The notes: generated by a model not told the origin, from the letters alone. Numbered from the stretch's first letter, positions 46,155 to 54,739 are shown. The stretch is DNA of 64,000 bases from Jiella mangrovi (GCF_017815135.1 NZ_JAGJCF010000020.1:20551-84550); one strand, 5' to 3'. Numbers and translations are program-made.

Positions 46155-47192
46155 TCATGAGCAAAGATCTGCTATTTCTCGCTCCACCAGACTGAAACGT
46201 TCCTTGACTTCTTCTCCAGCGTAGAAGGCAAGCATATCCTCCTTAGTGAGTGTCCCATCGGCTAGGAACTTGATGAGATATCGCTGATTGAACTCGGCGA
46301 GTAGAATGCCTTTCTCCACCTGCGCGAGGATTTGCCTCATGTTGTCGATATTAGCCACAATGAGATGCTTCACCAGCGCCATATCGCGAGCGTCCTTAAT
46401 CAACCGGTTCACGATGATCTTGAGGACGTCAGTGTCAAGCTCCATGGTTTTCGCGTTGAGCGCGATATCGCGCGCCAGCATGTAAGCGATGGCGAGGTTG
46501 CGATAATCACCTTTTTGGGAATCGATGATCGCGATTAGCCCGATCCCGGGCACGAACTTTAGATCCTGAACAGCAGTAAGGATGCTGTTGTCGACGAGTG
46601 AGGCGTCAAAGACAATAATCCCGGCTTGACCGTCGCGATTGGCCTGCGCTTCCAGCAGTTGACTCCAGGCGGTATCCGCCTTTTTGGTAAAGACGTCCTT
46701 GGTCTGGATGTCCCCTAGGCGGATACTCTTGTCGAATTTGCACTCGATCGCGATCCGCTTGCCGCTATCGCCCGCCAGATGGCAGACAATGTCGCCTGTC
46801 TTGTTGCGGCGGATCGTACCGGCGCGATCGCCAGTCAGTTCAATCCTGTCGTTGATCTTTTGGCGATCGAAAAACTCCGACAGGAAGTCGGCGATATCGG
46901 CCTCGGCAAGCACGCCCTTCACCGCCGACCGGTAAAATAGCTCCTTCTTCATGTCGAAGATGAGCTTTAGGCTTTCAAGCTCGGTGCCGAGCTCGTTCGC
47001 GGTTCGCGAGAGGAAGCTTGAAAGTCGGTCCTCCATAAGCGCGAGGACGCCGATATAGAGGGCTTTATGGAGCTGCTCGTCGCGATCCGCGGCGGCGAGC
47101 TTGTTAAAGAACCCAAACAGGATTTTGTTGTCGACCTCGAAGGCACCGAAATGAACACGACTATTTTTTTGATCGAGGCTGACAAGTGGCAT
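46155..47192 (-). CDS. PD-(D/E)XK-like protein, last gene of the SIR2-HerA operon
   Basis: This 345-residue protein has a helical N-terminal part (about 1-115), then a nuclease-like signature: D134 in NKTGDIVCHL and E150-C-K152 in RIAIECKFDK. That is the D...ExK spacing of restriction-endonuclease folds. The C-terminal half is helical (DVLKIIVNRLIKDARDMALV). It starts 1 bp after the KTSC gene stop, so it belongs to the same operon. It could be a nuclease effector or a DNA-binding adaptor of the system. No named family is recognised. Confidence 0.7.
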   Translation of the reverse strand: MPLVSLDQKNSRVHFGAFEVDNKILFGFFNKLAAADRDEQLHKALYIGVLALMEDRLSSFLSRTANELGTELESLKLIFDMKKELFYRSAVKGVLAEADIADFLSEFFDRQKINDRIELTGDRAGTIRRNKTGDIVCHLAGDSGKRIAIECKFDKSIRLGDIQTKDVFTKKADTAWSQLLEAQANRDGQAGIIVFDASLVDNSILTAVQDLKFVPGIGLIAIIDSQKGDYRNLAIAYMLARDIALNAKTMELDTDVLKIIVNRLIKDARDMALVKHLIVANIDNMRQILAQVEKGILLAEFNQRYLIKFLADGTLTKEDMLAFYAGEEVKERFSLVEREIADLCS

Positions 47193-47193
47193 C

Positions 47194-47421
47194 TCAGACC
47201 CGGCTGTAACGATAGTGACCCTTGATGGACGCCGCCAGGAACTCCCCCTTCGATCCGGCTTGATCTAGGGCCTGGGCGATCTGCGGCGGCACCTCATAAT
47301 ATTGATAGCGACTGCCGTTGAGAAACTCGACCTCGAGCAGCAGTTGATCCTCATCATAGCGGATTGCCGCTATGTTCGATGAGGTAAAGGGAGCGAATTC
47401 GTGCCAGGGCATGTGTGTCAT
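47194..47421 (-). CDS. KTSC-domain protein of the SIR2-HerA operon
   Basis: This 75-residue protein matches the KTSC domain: FTSSNIAAIRYDEDQLLLEV, then FLNGSRYQYYEVPPQIAQAL and GEFLAASIKGHYRYSRV. KTSC is a small beta-rich domain, sometimes fused to lysyl-tRNA synthetase, proposed to bind nucleic acid. Its ATG overlaps the HerA stop by ATGA, and the next gene starts 1 bp after its stop. Its role in this operon is unknown. Confidence 0.82.
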   Translation of the reverse strand: MTHMPWHEFAPFTSSNIAAIRYDEDQLLLEVEFLNGSRYQYYEVPPQIAQALDQAGSKGEFLAASIKGHYRYSRV

Positions 47422-49322
47422 TCCTTCTTTTGTGGAGTAAGAACTGGGTTCTGTTGAAGCCAGGTCTCGACAAAATAGCGATAATCCGCAGGGACATGGG
47501 CCTTCAGATTCCAGCCGCCCGGCGTCATCGATTCTTCGGGTGCGACCTCATCACAGATGAGTGGATCCTGGCTGTCGGGACGACGATCGCGGGGCGGCGC
47601 CTGGATCATGGTACGCATCGGCAACCGAACCGCTTCACCTAAGATGATCGCTTCACCCGTGCGCAGCACAGGTAACATGCTTGTCAGACCATCAAGATTG
47701 TCCGAGAGCGCGCTGGTCACGTGCGAGCGATCGGTGGAATTGCTCAACCGCATCGCGAAGAAGGTCCCGCATTGCGACAGGATTGTTGGGTTGATCTCAG
47801 CCGGGCGTTGGCTGACGATCATCGCGCCAATCCCATATTTGCGACCTTCCTTGACGATACGCTGCGTCGCAATCGAGGCCGCGCTGCTTCCGTCGTCGCC
47901 AAGATAGCTGTGCGCTTCCTCCATCACGACGAGCAGCGGACGCTCGCGTCCGCCCTCCGACAGGTTCCGGGCCCAAAAGAGGCCATCGTAGAGAACGCGC
48001 AGAATGTTGCCGATGATATCGTTCGTCACAGTCGAAGGGATGCCCGACAAGTCGAGGATAGTGATTGGCTTATCGCTGCCGAGCCATTGTTCGACCAGGT
48101 CAGCGAGCGTTTTGGTCGTCTTGCCGTCTAGGCTTGGATGCCAGTCCCCCGCCTTCAGCAAGAAGTCGTAACGGGCGACGCGGAGCCGAGCACCCAACGC
48201 CTCGAGCGGTCCCCGGATGTTGAGAACGTCCGGAAGCCAGTTGATCTTCTCCGGGTCGTTCGCGACGCTTTTGACTTTACGAAAACGTGGCGGAATGCCC
48301 GCTTGGGCATCACCCACGATTTTCGCGTTGGAGGCGTCAAGTTCATAGGCCCAGTTAGCTTGATCCGCTGGGCTCGCGCCACCAGCACTGAGATAGGTAC
48401 CGAATTCCCGGCAATAGAGGCTGTGCCATAGCTTGTTGAGCGAGAAGGGAACCGGGCTGTCGGCTGTAATGCTGGCAGGGTCCACGCCATCGATGGGCTG
48501 GACTGCGAGGCTCGCGATCTTGGCCGCGAGTATCTCCTCAAGGATGATATTGCGAGCCTTGCCATCAGGTGGAAGGCTCCCAAACGTCACCCGCAACAAC
48601 TCGTCGAAACTCAGCGCCCAAAAGGGAATGCACAGCCGGTGTTCGTTGGCATAGCGGACGTCGGGGCTGATCTTGAAGATGTTCGCCCGATCGCCGAGCG
48701 CCTTGCCGTATTCGCCGTGGAGATCAAGCACGACGATCCGCGCCGACGGAAAACGGCCTTCGTCTGACAAGACATTCAAAAGTCCCGCGACCGTCGTCGA
48801 CTTGCCTGACCCAGTTGTCCCCACCACGGCGCTGTGACGGGATACCAGCTTGTTGACGTCGACCAGCGCATCAATCGACTCGCTACCCGCGACATGACCG
48901 ACGCGGACAAGGTGGTTCTGCATGTCCGACTGGCCATAGATGGCCTGAAGATCGGCCTCGGAGACGAGATGGACCTCGTCCTCGAAAGTTGGATACTGCG
49001 AGATACCGCGCTGAAACCGGCCCGTTCGATAGCCTTCGCCAACTAGCTGGATCGTCATCCAGCGTAGACCGTTGGGCATCAAGAGGGCCGCCTTCTCGGG
49101 GACCGCACTTGCCCCCACCTGCGAAACAATGCCGTAGAGATCGACATAACCGACCGGGATTTTGACGAAACTACCGATCTGGCCGATCTTGTGTCCCTGG
49201 CCCTGAACAAAGCTCAGGCCCGAGAAGCGGTCCGACGTCAAAGTGACACTGACCGATGTGCCGCTGACGTCCTGGACCGTGCCGATGACGGTCGCCCGGT
49301 CGGCAACGTCAGGCCGGATCAT
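47418..49322 (-). CDS. herA: HerA-type hexameric ATPase
   Basis: This 634-residue FtsK/HerA-superfamily ATPase has an N-terminal HAS-barrel-like domain (about 10-110), Walker A GTTGSGKST at 168-176, Walker B LLVVMEEAH at 463-471, and the Gln/Arg sensor MIVSQRPAEINPTILSQCGT near 501-520. HerA proteins form ring motors that move on DNA. When coded next to SIR2 proteins they form large complexes that drive NAD depletion on phage infection. Its start lies 14 bp inside the SIR2 gene end. It is the ring partner of SIR2 here. Confidence 0.9.
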   Translation of the reverse strand: MIRPDVADRATVIGTVQDVSGTSVSVTLTSDRFSGLSFVQGQGHKIGQIGSFVKIPVGYVDLYGIVSQVGASAVPEKAALLMPNGLRWMTIQLVGEGYRTGRFQRGISQYPTFEDEVHLVSEADLQAIYGQSDMQNHLVRVGHVAGSESIDALVDVNKLVSRHSAVVGTTGSGKSTTVAGLLNVLSDEGRFPSARIVVLDLHGEYGKALGDRANIFKISPDVRYANEHRLCIPFWALSFDELLRVTFGSLPPDGKARNIILEEILAAKIASLAVQPIDGVDPASITADSPVPFSLNKLWHSLYCREFGTYLSAGGASPADQANWAYELDASNAKIVGDAQAGIPPRFRKVKSVANDPEKINWLPDVLNIRGPLEALGARLRVARYDFLLKAGDWHPSLDGKTTKTLADLVEQWLGSDKPITILDLSGIPSTVTNDIIGNILRVLYDGLFWARNLSEGGRERPLLVVMEEAHSYLGDDGSSAASIATQRIVKEGRKYGIGAMIVSQRPAEINPTILSQCGTFFAMRLSNSTDRSHVTSALSDNLDGLTSMLPVLRTGEAIILGEAVRLPMRTMIQAPPRDRRPDSQDPLICDEVAPEESMTPGGWNLKAHVPADYRYFVETWLQQNPVLTPQKKE

Positions 49323-50511
49323 CGCTTATCCTTTCACCCGAAAGACCACGCAACAGGGTGCCGAGCGCGGCGAAGTCCCCGAGCCGCAGGGTAACCTTGT
49401 CGCCATCCTTCACGAGGATGCTGGACGGCAGCGCGAGATCATCGGTCCCTTCGCTCGACCACTCACCGAGCGTACGGCCGACGATCGCCTTGTCGAACCC
49501 GAGAAGGCTCAGGTTAGGCATCGCCAGGGCGCACTGGCGAGCGAGTTTGTAGTTCTTCCACTCAAGCTCACCAAACACGCAAGCGAAGACATGCGCGGTC
49601 GGATTGGCCTCGAGACTGCGGCAGATAACATCGTTAATATGCTCGTCTGCGAACGAATAGCCGCAGATGAAGAGCAGCGACGAGGGCGCGAGCAAGAAGG
49701 CCTTCAGGCGATCGAGCATCGCGAGATACGGCATTTTGCGGCTCTGATCATACTTCAGATGCGACGGGTAGATAAGATAGCTCTGTTTGTCGGTCTTCTC
49801 GTCACTGCGCACGACATCGGTCTTGCCTTCGAGACGCCAGTTAAGCGAGCCGTGAATTTTCCAAAGCCGCGTCCAGCGCGGCGGCAGCAAGCCCTCATCC
49901 TCGACCGCGCCAAGGTCGAAGAAGGCCTTTCGCGCGCCGACGAAGCCATCGAAATAGGGCGCTGAGCTTTCCTCGAGCGCCTGCTCCATCAACAGGTCGT
50001 AGTTGGTCGTGAAGAGATGGACCGGCCGCTCGCGACGGATCGAACGACTCCAGATCGCAAGGTTATGATAGGGACTGTCCTTCAGCGGAAGCTCGCGACG
50101 GACCTCTTTAGAGATTACGTCGCAGACCTTCGTGTCGAGGGCGATGAGCTCGGCGGCCGTCAGTCCACGTACGTCTCCGTTGCCGGCGACGCTTGCGAAC
50201 ATGCGGATGCGGCTTAGCAGGAGCTCAATATTACCACCATCGCCGCCGTCATCGGTCACGATCGCAACGATCTTGTCCCATGTCGACGGTTTGGCGGCGT
50301 CGTTGCTGGACAGCTGCTGCGCGATCACCTTCGTCAACCCCGCCACATCCCAGATCAACGGATCCGTTACGGTCTTTCCGCCTTCCTCCCGCTCATTGAC
50401 GCGGATCGACAGCGGGCACCCCGCACCTAGGAAGAAGCCTATCGGTTTGCGGTTCTGCGACAGGGCTTGTTGAATGAAGCTGATCTGACGAGCCGGATCA
50501 TGTTTATGCAT
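49309..50511 (-). CDS. SIR2-like NADase effector of a SIR2-HerA defence system
   Basis: This 400-residue protein starts MHKHDPARQISFIQQALSQN. The SIR2 NAD-binding features are GAG at 29-31 (IGFFLGAGCP), TTNYD at 168-172 and H220 in KIHGSLNW. A later ICGYSFADEHINDVI is typical of defence SIR2 domains. These are the residues expected for NAD hydrolysis. SIR2 with HerA is an established anti-phage pair. The gene follows a 43-codon frame by 1 bp and overlaps herA. A longer start 66 bp upstream is less likely because GGGGATGA precedes this ATG. Confidence 0.88.
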   Translation of the reverse strand: MHKHDPARQISFIQQALSQNRKPIGFFLGAGCPLSIRVNEREEGGKTVTDPLIWDVAGLTKVIAQQLSSNDAAKPSTWDKIVAIVTDDGGDGGNIELLLSRIRMFASVAGNGDVRGLTAAELIALDTKVCDVISKEVRRELPLKDSPYHNLAIWSRSIRRERPVHLFTTNYDLLMEQALEESSAPYFDGFVGARKAFFDLGAVEDEGLLPPRWTRLWKIHGSLNWRLEGKTDVVRSDEKTDKQSYLIYPSHLKYDQSRKMPYLAMLDRLKAFLLAPSSLLFICGYSFADEHINDVICRSLEANPTAHVFACVFGELEWKNYKLARQCALAMPNLSLLGFDKAIVGRTLGEWSSEGTDDLALPSSILVKDGDKVTLRLGDFAALGTLLRGLSGERISDDPA

Positions 50512-50512
50512 C

Positions 50513-50644
50513 TCATCCCCTCGCCGGCATTCTCGCTTTGACCGGAATAACCTGCCCCTTATATTTTGCAAGTACAAATCTAGTAAGCTGAGACGGATCT
50601 ATTTCTGGTTCTCCAGACGGCGCCCAGATTGGTTCGTCATCCAT
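50513..50644 (-). CDS. Small protein leading the SIR2-HerA operon
   Basis: This 43-residue frame reads MDDEPIWAPSGEPEIDPSQL, then TRFVLAKYKGQVIPVKARMP and ARG. Its stop lies 1 bp from the SIR2 start, and the SIR2 ribosome site is inside its last codons, so translation is probably coupled. No family is recognised. It could be a leader peptide, an inhibitor of the SIR2 effector or a relic. Confidence 0.45.
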   Translation of the reverse strand: MDDEPIWAPSGEPEIDPSQLTRFVLAKYKGQVIPVKARMPARG

Positions 50645-50832
50645 GGGTTTTGATCCCGATTGCGCAAAGGGAGAGTGTCGACGACTTGCGGACAGCCGCC
50701 GAAACGAGTGGCTGGCTTGATGTCCGCTTTTCGGAGCTCGAAAGTGCATTACGGATGACCGGCATGGGCGGCGCAGAGCTGTCGTTATGTGAGCTTCCGA
50801 TGAAAGCATCCTTATATATATGATAATGTCCT

Positions 50833-51231
50833 TTATTCCCCAGTCGCTTGAGCCGACGCGTCTTTGACGATCGCCTCGACCAGCCGCACGACGCCGCGTC
50901 GCACATCGCGATCAGAGATCGTAGCGAAAGCGCTGTTGAGCTCGAGCCCTTCAGGAGACTGGACGAAGGACGCCAGCCCGCCGGCGTCAATTTTTAACGC
51001 GGCCGCATCGTCGAAGAATGCGCTGGGGGGCAGGTCGAAGACGTCCGCCACCTTCTGCAGCCGGCTGACGCTGATCTGGTTCGTGCCTTTTTCGTGTTTC
51101 TGCACCTGCTGAAAGGTCACGCCGAGCGCGCGCGCCAGAGCGGTCTGGCTCATGCCTTGCGCAAGCCGGTGCATACGAATACGGCCGCCGACCGCAGCGT
51201 CGATTGTGTTGCCAGTTTTTGTCTTCGCCAT
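50833..51231 (-). CDS. XRE-family regulator upstream of the SIR2-HerA operon
   Basis: This 132-residue repressor has a Cro/CI helix-turn-helix at about 16-70 (IRMHRLAQGMSQTALARALG, VTFQQVQKHEKGTNQISVSR) and a helical tail (DRDVRRGVVRLVEAIVKDAS). This form is common in alphaproteobacteria. It lies upstream on the same strand, 188 bp before the small leader gene, with an AT-rich TATATATA segment between. It is the natural candidate regulator of the operon. Confidence 0.85.
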   Translation of the reverse strand: MAKTKTGNTIDAAVGGRIRMHRLAQGMSQTALARALGVTFQQVQKHEKGTNQISVSRLQKVADVFDLPPSAFFDDAAALKIDAGGLASFVQSPEGLELNSAFATISDRDVRRGVVRLVEAIVKDASAQATGE

Positions 51232-51489
51232 AACCCCGCTCCCAGCTGAACGGGATGCTAGCCGGGTGGCCGTCTTGATTGCAACTCAGAAGGGCCGGCT
51301 ATGGCCTGTGAAGAATAGCATGCTGCTTTTCGGCGCTCGCTGCCCCTTGGCAGGGTCGTGTCTGCCCGCCGGCATCTGTCCGTTCATGCCTTGACCTGCA
51401 CCAGGCCGGGCAGAACTGCCGAACTGAAGCCGGCGTGCGCTTTCTCCCGTGCCCGTCAGGGCAAAGAGCAATCAACGGGAGACCCCACC

Positions 51490-51600
51490 ATGACTCTCAA
51501 CACCAACGCCCAATGCCCAACGCGCGACCGTACTCGAGAACGGCCGCCGCGCCGCCGTCGGCCAGGACATCAACCCCTTGCCCGAAGCTGACCTCTTCAG
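51490..51600 (+). pseudogene. Fragment of a DUF2958-type gene with a 7-bp duplication
   Basis: The start MTLNTNAQ is followed, after removing a 7-bp tandem duplication (TGCCCAA, 51514-51520), by QRATVLENGRRAAVGQDINP and LPEADLF. This aligns with the start of the intact DUF2958 protein at 60646 (MKLITNAQRERMLKNGRLTA). Homology stops near 51600. The leader from about 51410 (CCCGTGCCCGTCAGGGC, then AACGGGAGA) also matches the leader at 60580-60635. Confidence 0.65.
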
Positions 51601-51687
51601 CGGGGTTATAAAAAACCAGATGACACGCCGAAGGAACCGGCTAAGCTTCGCTAGCCCTTTGTATTTCAGCCATAGCGTGGGGAAACT

Positions 51688-51876
51688 ATGCTGCGAGTGA
51701 TCGAAGCCCAGGCGAAAGCTCTCGTCGAGAAGATGGAGCATCTCGAAGACCGAGAGTTGGTGCATGAGGCGCACGAACTCCATGCAACGATCGTTTCCGC
51801 GATCCGCGTTCCGCAAAGCGGGGTGGACTACCCCGCATGGGAGCAACTACGGAGAATTCGATGCAAAAGGCAGTAG
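51688..51876 (+). CDS. Small hypothetical protein
   Basis: This 62-residue protein starts MLRVIEAQAKALVEKMEHLE and continues DRELVHEAHELHATIVSAIR as an amphipathic helix, then VPQSGVDYPAWEQLRRI. GGGGA precedes the ATG. A 13-bp inverted repeat overlaps its stop codon. No family is recognised. Confidence 0.5.
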   Translation: MLRVIEAQAKALVEKMEHLEDRELVHEAHELHATIVSAIRVPQSGVDYPAWEQLRRIRCKRQ

Positions 51877-51909
51877 TCTGAAACATTGCTAGATTTTGTT
51901 TCAGACTAC
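51873..51909. terminator. 13-bp inverted repeat at the stop of the small gene
   Basis: GTAGTCTGAAACA and TGTTTCAGACTAC form perfect arms around an 11-nt loop. The repeat begins within the TAG stop region. No T-run follows; it could be a terminator, a protein site or the end of a lost mobile element. Confidence 0.45.
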
Positions 51910-52027
51910 GAACGGTGGACTGCCAGATTTCAGATTGAATGAGGCGCGTTAGATTTGCAGAGCGAATAATCGTTGCGTTGTACGCGAGTTTTCCACCAGA
52001 CCAAGCATATGCGCGGGCGTCAACAAC

Positions 52028-52204
52028 TTATTCTAACATTTCAATTGGGGCATCAGGGACATGCTTTTTAATTGAATCTACCGCTCGTTGTGCGCCGGAT
52101 TTTGAGCTATAGCCCTCTGTCGAAAATATTACTTCACTGTTATATTTGAAGCGAACACGAAATTCGCCAGACTTGTCTTTATATATCTCGAATTTATGGG
52201 CCAT
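52028..52204 (-). CDS. DUF1508 (YegP-like) small protein
   Basis: This 58-residue protein reads MAHKFEIYKDKSGEFRVRFK, then YNSEVIFSTEGYSSKSGAQR and AVDSIKKHVPDAPIEMLE. This is one YegP unit: a beta sheet with the conserved KDKxGEFRxRF and GYxxKxxAxxAIxSIK patterns. It is AT-richer than its neighbours, suggesting separate origin. Its function is unknown. Confidence 0.8.
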   Translation of the reverse strand: MAHKFEIYKDKSGEFRVRFKYNSEVIFSTEGYSSKSGAQRAVDSIKKHVPDAPIEMLE

Positions 52205-52302
52205 AAGTTCCGTCCTTTCGAAAGATCTCAGGTCTCTTTACCTGAGTTCTACAATTATGTATGCCCGTTCGATACAGGCAAATTTTGGCTTATCGCAATG
52301 AC

Positions 52303-53397
52303 TCAAGACAAGCCTTCCTCTTTCGCTTCACTCTTAACGGCATCCTTGCCGGTCTTGACCACGTCGGAAACCCGCTCGGCAATGGTTTCGTCGTGCTGCG
52401 AAGCCTTCGGCTTAAGCCCTTTGCCCTCGGCTTCATCGCTTGCCGCCTCGTAGGCTCTGGAAGCCACAGCCTCAGCTTTCTGCAGCGTGTTTCGGCCTCG
52501 TTCATACGCCTCGTCGCGTAGATGGTCTCGCGTCTCGCCCATCCACTCGTCTTCGGTTCGTGTCGCAGGCAGCATCGCGCCAACAGCTGCGCCGATCGCG
52601 AGTGCAACTGCTCCGAACACGAGCGGTTCGTCATGAACGAGATCCGCTAGATTGCGCTGCGCTCGAGATCCGGCACGGTAGGCGCTCCGACCTGTCCGCC
52701 TCGCGCTGTCCATTGCCGACGACGTTGCATGGGACATGGTGTCAGTAGCATCATGCAAACCTTGGCGAGCTGCATTACTAGCTGACCGGGCCGCGCCTGA
52801 CACGGTTTCGCCAGCGCTCTTGGCGCTCTCCGAAACGCTGGACGCTGCGCTCGTACCGGCAGTCCCAATTGAACTTGCAGCCTCGGATATTTTTCCGCCG
52901 ATGCCGGAGCCGGACGAACCAGTCACGCTCGTTGATTGCGCTGATGAGTCAGTAGGAGGGTATGGTTCGCTCGAAGGGCTCGCATAAGAAGAAGCTGATG
53001 CGGCCGAAGGTGTGGGATACCGACCAGATGTTATTGGTCGCTCATCGCTGAAATCGCGGTCATGTGGTGGGAAGGCTTCATCGAAGCGATCATATTCTCG
53101 ATCTTCACGCCAACGGCTGTAGCGATCGGACATTTCGCGGCCTCTACTGCGCGCTCCATCTCCAAGGAAAAGCCAAGCAAGGCCAGCTCCCACCAATCCC
53201 AATGCTAGCGGGTTGTCGCGAACCTGACGGCCAAGGTTCTTGACGGTATCCGCGCCCTGGCCTTCCTTCAGATAGCCTGAAAACTCGTCGACGATCTGTC
53301 CGACGGATAGGCGATCGCGGATCGCGTCAAAGGTCGAATCGAGGCTTGCGCGGTGGCTTTCGGCTTCCCGTTCCAGCCGATCGGTATCGGTGCTCAT
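52303..53397 (-). CDS. DUF3618-domain envelope protein
   Basis: This 364-residue protein starts MSTDTDRLEREAESHRASLD and has a DUF3618 N-terminal domain (about 8-60), a hydrophobic segment LALGLVGAGLAWLFLG (about 64-79), a long Ser/Ala-rich linker (about 125-245) and a second hydrophobic segment FGAVALAIGAAVGAML (about 262-277). It is the last gene of an operon with a YqjE-like and a tail-anchored protein; its start overlaps the previous stop by ATGA. These genes are thought to act in envelope homeostasis or stress survival in alphaproteobacteria. Confidence 0.8.
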   Translation of the reverse strand: MSTDTDRLEREAESHRASLDSTFDAIRDRLSVGQIVDEFSGYLKEGQGADTVKNLGRQVRDNPLALGLVGAGLAWLFLGDGARSRGREMSDRYSRWREDREYDRFDEAFPPHDRDFSDERPITSGRYPTPSAASASSYASPSSEPYPPTDSSAQSTSVTGSSGSGIGGKISEAASSIGTAGTSAASSVSESAKSAGETVSGAARSASNAARQGLHDATDTMSHATSSAMDSARRTGRSAYRAGSRAQRNLADLVHDEPLVFGAVALAIGAAVGAMLPATRTEDEWMGETRDHLRDEAYERGRNTLQKAEAVASRAYEAASDEAEGKGLKPKASQHDETIAERVSDVVKTGKDAVKSEAKEEGLS

Positions 53398-53801
53398 CGT
53401 GTCTGCTCCTTCGCGAGCTTGGCATCCTTGCTCAGCTGGTTGGCGGTACGGTTCGGCATCAGCTTACCGGGCTCAAGATCCTTTTTGCCTTTCATGAGAA
53501 GGACGACGCCAATCACCGCGATGACGACTCCGACGATTAAGGATGCCCATCCAGGTCCGATGTCAGGCTCGCCAATCTTTGAGACCGCAGTCACAAGGGC
53601 GGCCGTAAGGGTAATCAGTGCCACCAGCAGGCAAATCGCCCCGGCAACAAGCGATCCGCCTGCGACTTCAATCTGGGTGACCTTTTCGGAAAGCTCCGCG
53701 CGGATCAGCCGCGTTTCGGTTTGGACAAGTTCGCTCGTTTCCCGCAGAGCGTGAACCACGAGGTCCGGAAGCGATCTCGGTTCTTTGGGATCAGCGCTCA
53801 T
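53394..53801 (-). CDS. YqjE/phage-holin-like membrane protein
   Basis: This 135-residue protein starts MSADPKEPRSLPDLVVHALR and has two hydrophobic segments (SLVAGAICLLVALITLTAAL, then WASLIVGVVIAVIGVVLLMK). The soluble N-terminal helix ETSELVQTETRLIRAELSEK is typical of the family. Its start lies 11 bp inside the upstream gene and its stop overlaps the next start. It is probably an inner-membrane partner of the two flanking proteins. Confidence 0.82.
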   Translation of the reverse strand: MSADPKEPRSLPDLVVHALRETSELVQTETRLIRAELSEKVTQIEVAGGSLVAGAICLLVALITLTAALVTAVSKIGEPDIGPGWASLIVGVVIAVIGVVLLMKGKKDLEPGKLMPNRTANQLSKDAKLAKEQTR

Positions 53802-54612
53802 TGTTTTCGCCCTTGAGAGGATTGCTAGTCGAAGAAATGGGCTTTGCGGTGGGTGGGGGTGTCGCGGCTTTCGCAGCTGCGAGAGTGTCTTTCGGGCGTC
53901 CGTCCGTCTGACCCAGATCATCGCTGCCGTGGCGTGATGTGCCTGTGACCGGATCGCGAGCCGCCGGGTACGCTCCTTCGGCCGGTCGAAGCTGCTCTCG
54001 GTAGGTCGAACGGTAATCACTTGGCATTGCCGCTGACCGTGAGGGGGAGGTGTAACCGCGCGACGAAGATTGGTGGGCCATGTCGCTTCGTTCGGTACCC
54101 CCGGGATCACTGGCGTAATCGCGTTCGTTGTGCTCGCTCGAGGCACGGGCAAACCGGCCGAGCGCGAGGCCGGCCAGCGCGGCTCCCACCAGGAAGGTCG
54201 TGGGACGCTCGCGTGCGAACCGCGCAACTGACTGGGTCAGTTCGCCGATATCCTTGCCATGAATGGTCCGAGATGCCTGCTCCAGACCGCCCGCGACCTC
54301 GCGAACGACTTGAGAAGCCATCGATTGATCGCGCGAGCCGAGTTCGTCGGATGCCTTGCGGACTGCCGCGGCAAAGTCTTCGAGACCTCCTACGACGGTT
54401 TCCTTGCCCTTTTCGCCTTGCTCATAGGCTGTCTCTCTTGCGCGTTCCGAAAGGTCTGATGCCGTATCACGGAAGGAGTCAGTGGCCTTGCGCGCTTCCG
54501 TTTTCGCAGATTCGAATTCTTCAGTTCCTCGCGCCTTCGCTTGTTCGAGATCATCCTGAGCTTGGCCCGTTCCCTCAGAGCCGGAGGAGGTAGACGATGG
54601 TTCGGATATCAT
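53791..54612 (-). CDS. Tail-containing stress protein of the DUF883/CsbD-like kind
   Basis: This 273-residue protein has a long amphipathic helical N-terminal region rich in Ala, Glu and Lys (about 20-110; RKATDSFRDTASDLSERARE), one hydrophobic segment (TTFLVGAALAGLALGRFA near 138-155) and a disordered polar tail. Alphaproteobacterial relatives are called nutrient deprivation-induced proteins. It leads the three-gene operon. Its function is inferred from family context. Confidence 0.7.
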   Translation of the reverse strand: MISEPSSTSSGSEGTGQAQDDLEQAKARGTEEFESAKTEARKATDSFRDTASDLSERARETAYEQGEKGKETVVGGLEDFAAAVRKASDELGSRDQSMASQVVREVAGGLEQASRTIHGKDIGELTQSVARFARERPTTFLVGAALAGLALGRFARASSEHNERDYASDPGGTERSDMAHQSSSRGYTSPSRSAAMPSDYRSTYREQLRPAEGAYPAARDPVTGTSRHGSDDLGQTDGRPKDTLAAAKAATPPPTAKPISSTSNPLKGENNER

Positions 54613-54624
54613 CGGTTAAACCCT

Positions 54625-54699
54625 TTAGTTGAGCCCGAGAAGGGACAATATTGCCAAAACGACGACGATCAGGCCGATGAGATAGATGATGCTGTTCAT
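54625..54699 (-). CDS. 24-residue membrane microprotein
   Basis: MNSIIYLIGLIVVVLAILSL, then LGLN: a single hydrophobic helix. Very similar tiny proteins are recalled next to YihY genes in alphaproteobacteria. It lies between the YihY-like gene and the envelope operon. Confidence 0.6.
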   Translation of the reverse strand: MNSIIYLIGLIVVVLAILSLLGLN

Positions 54700-54739
54700 A
54701 AACGTGTCTCTTCGATTCCATTGACCAACGACAGAAGGG

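Noticed and set aside
50629..50823. Plus-strand frame of 64 codons upstream of the SIR2 operon
   Set aside because: It starts and ends without a ribosome site or known motif and overlaps the operon leader; insufficient support.
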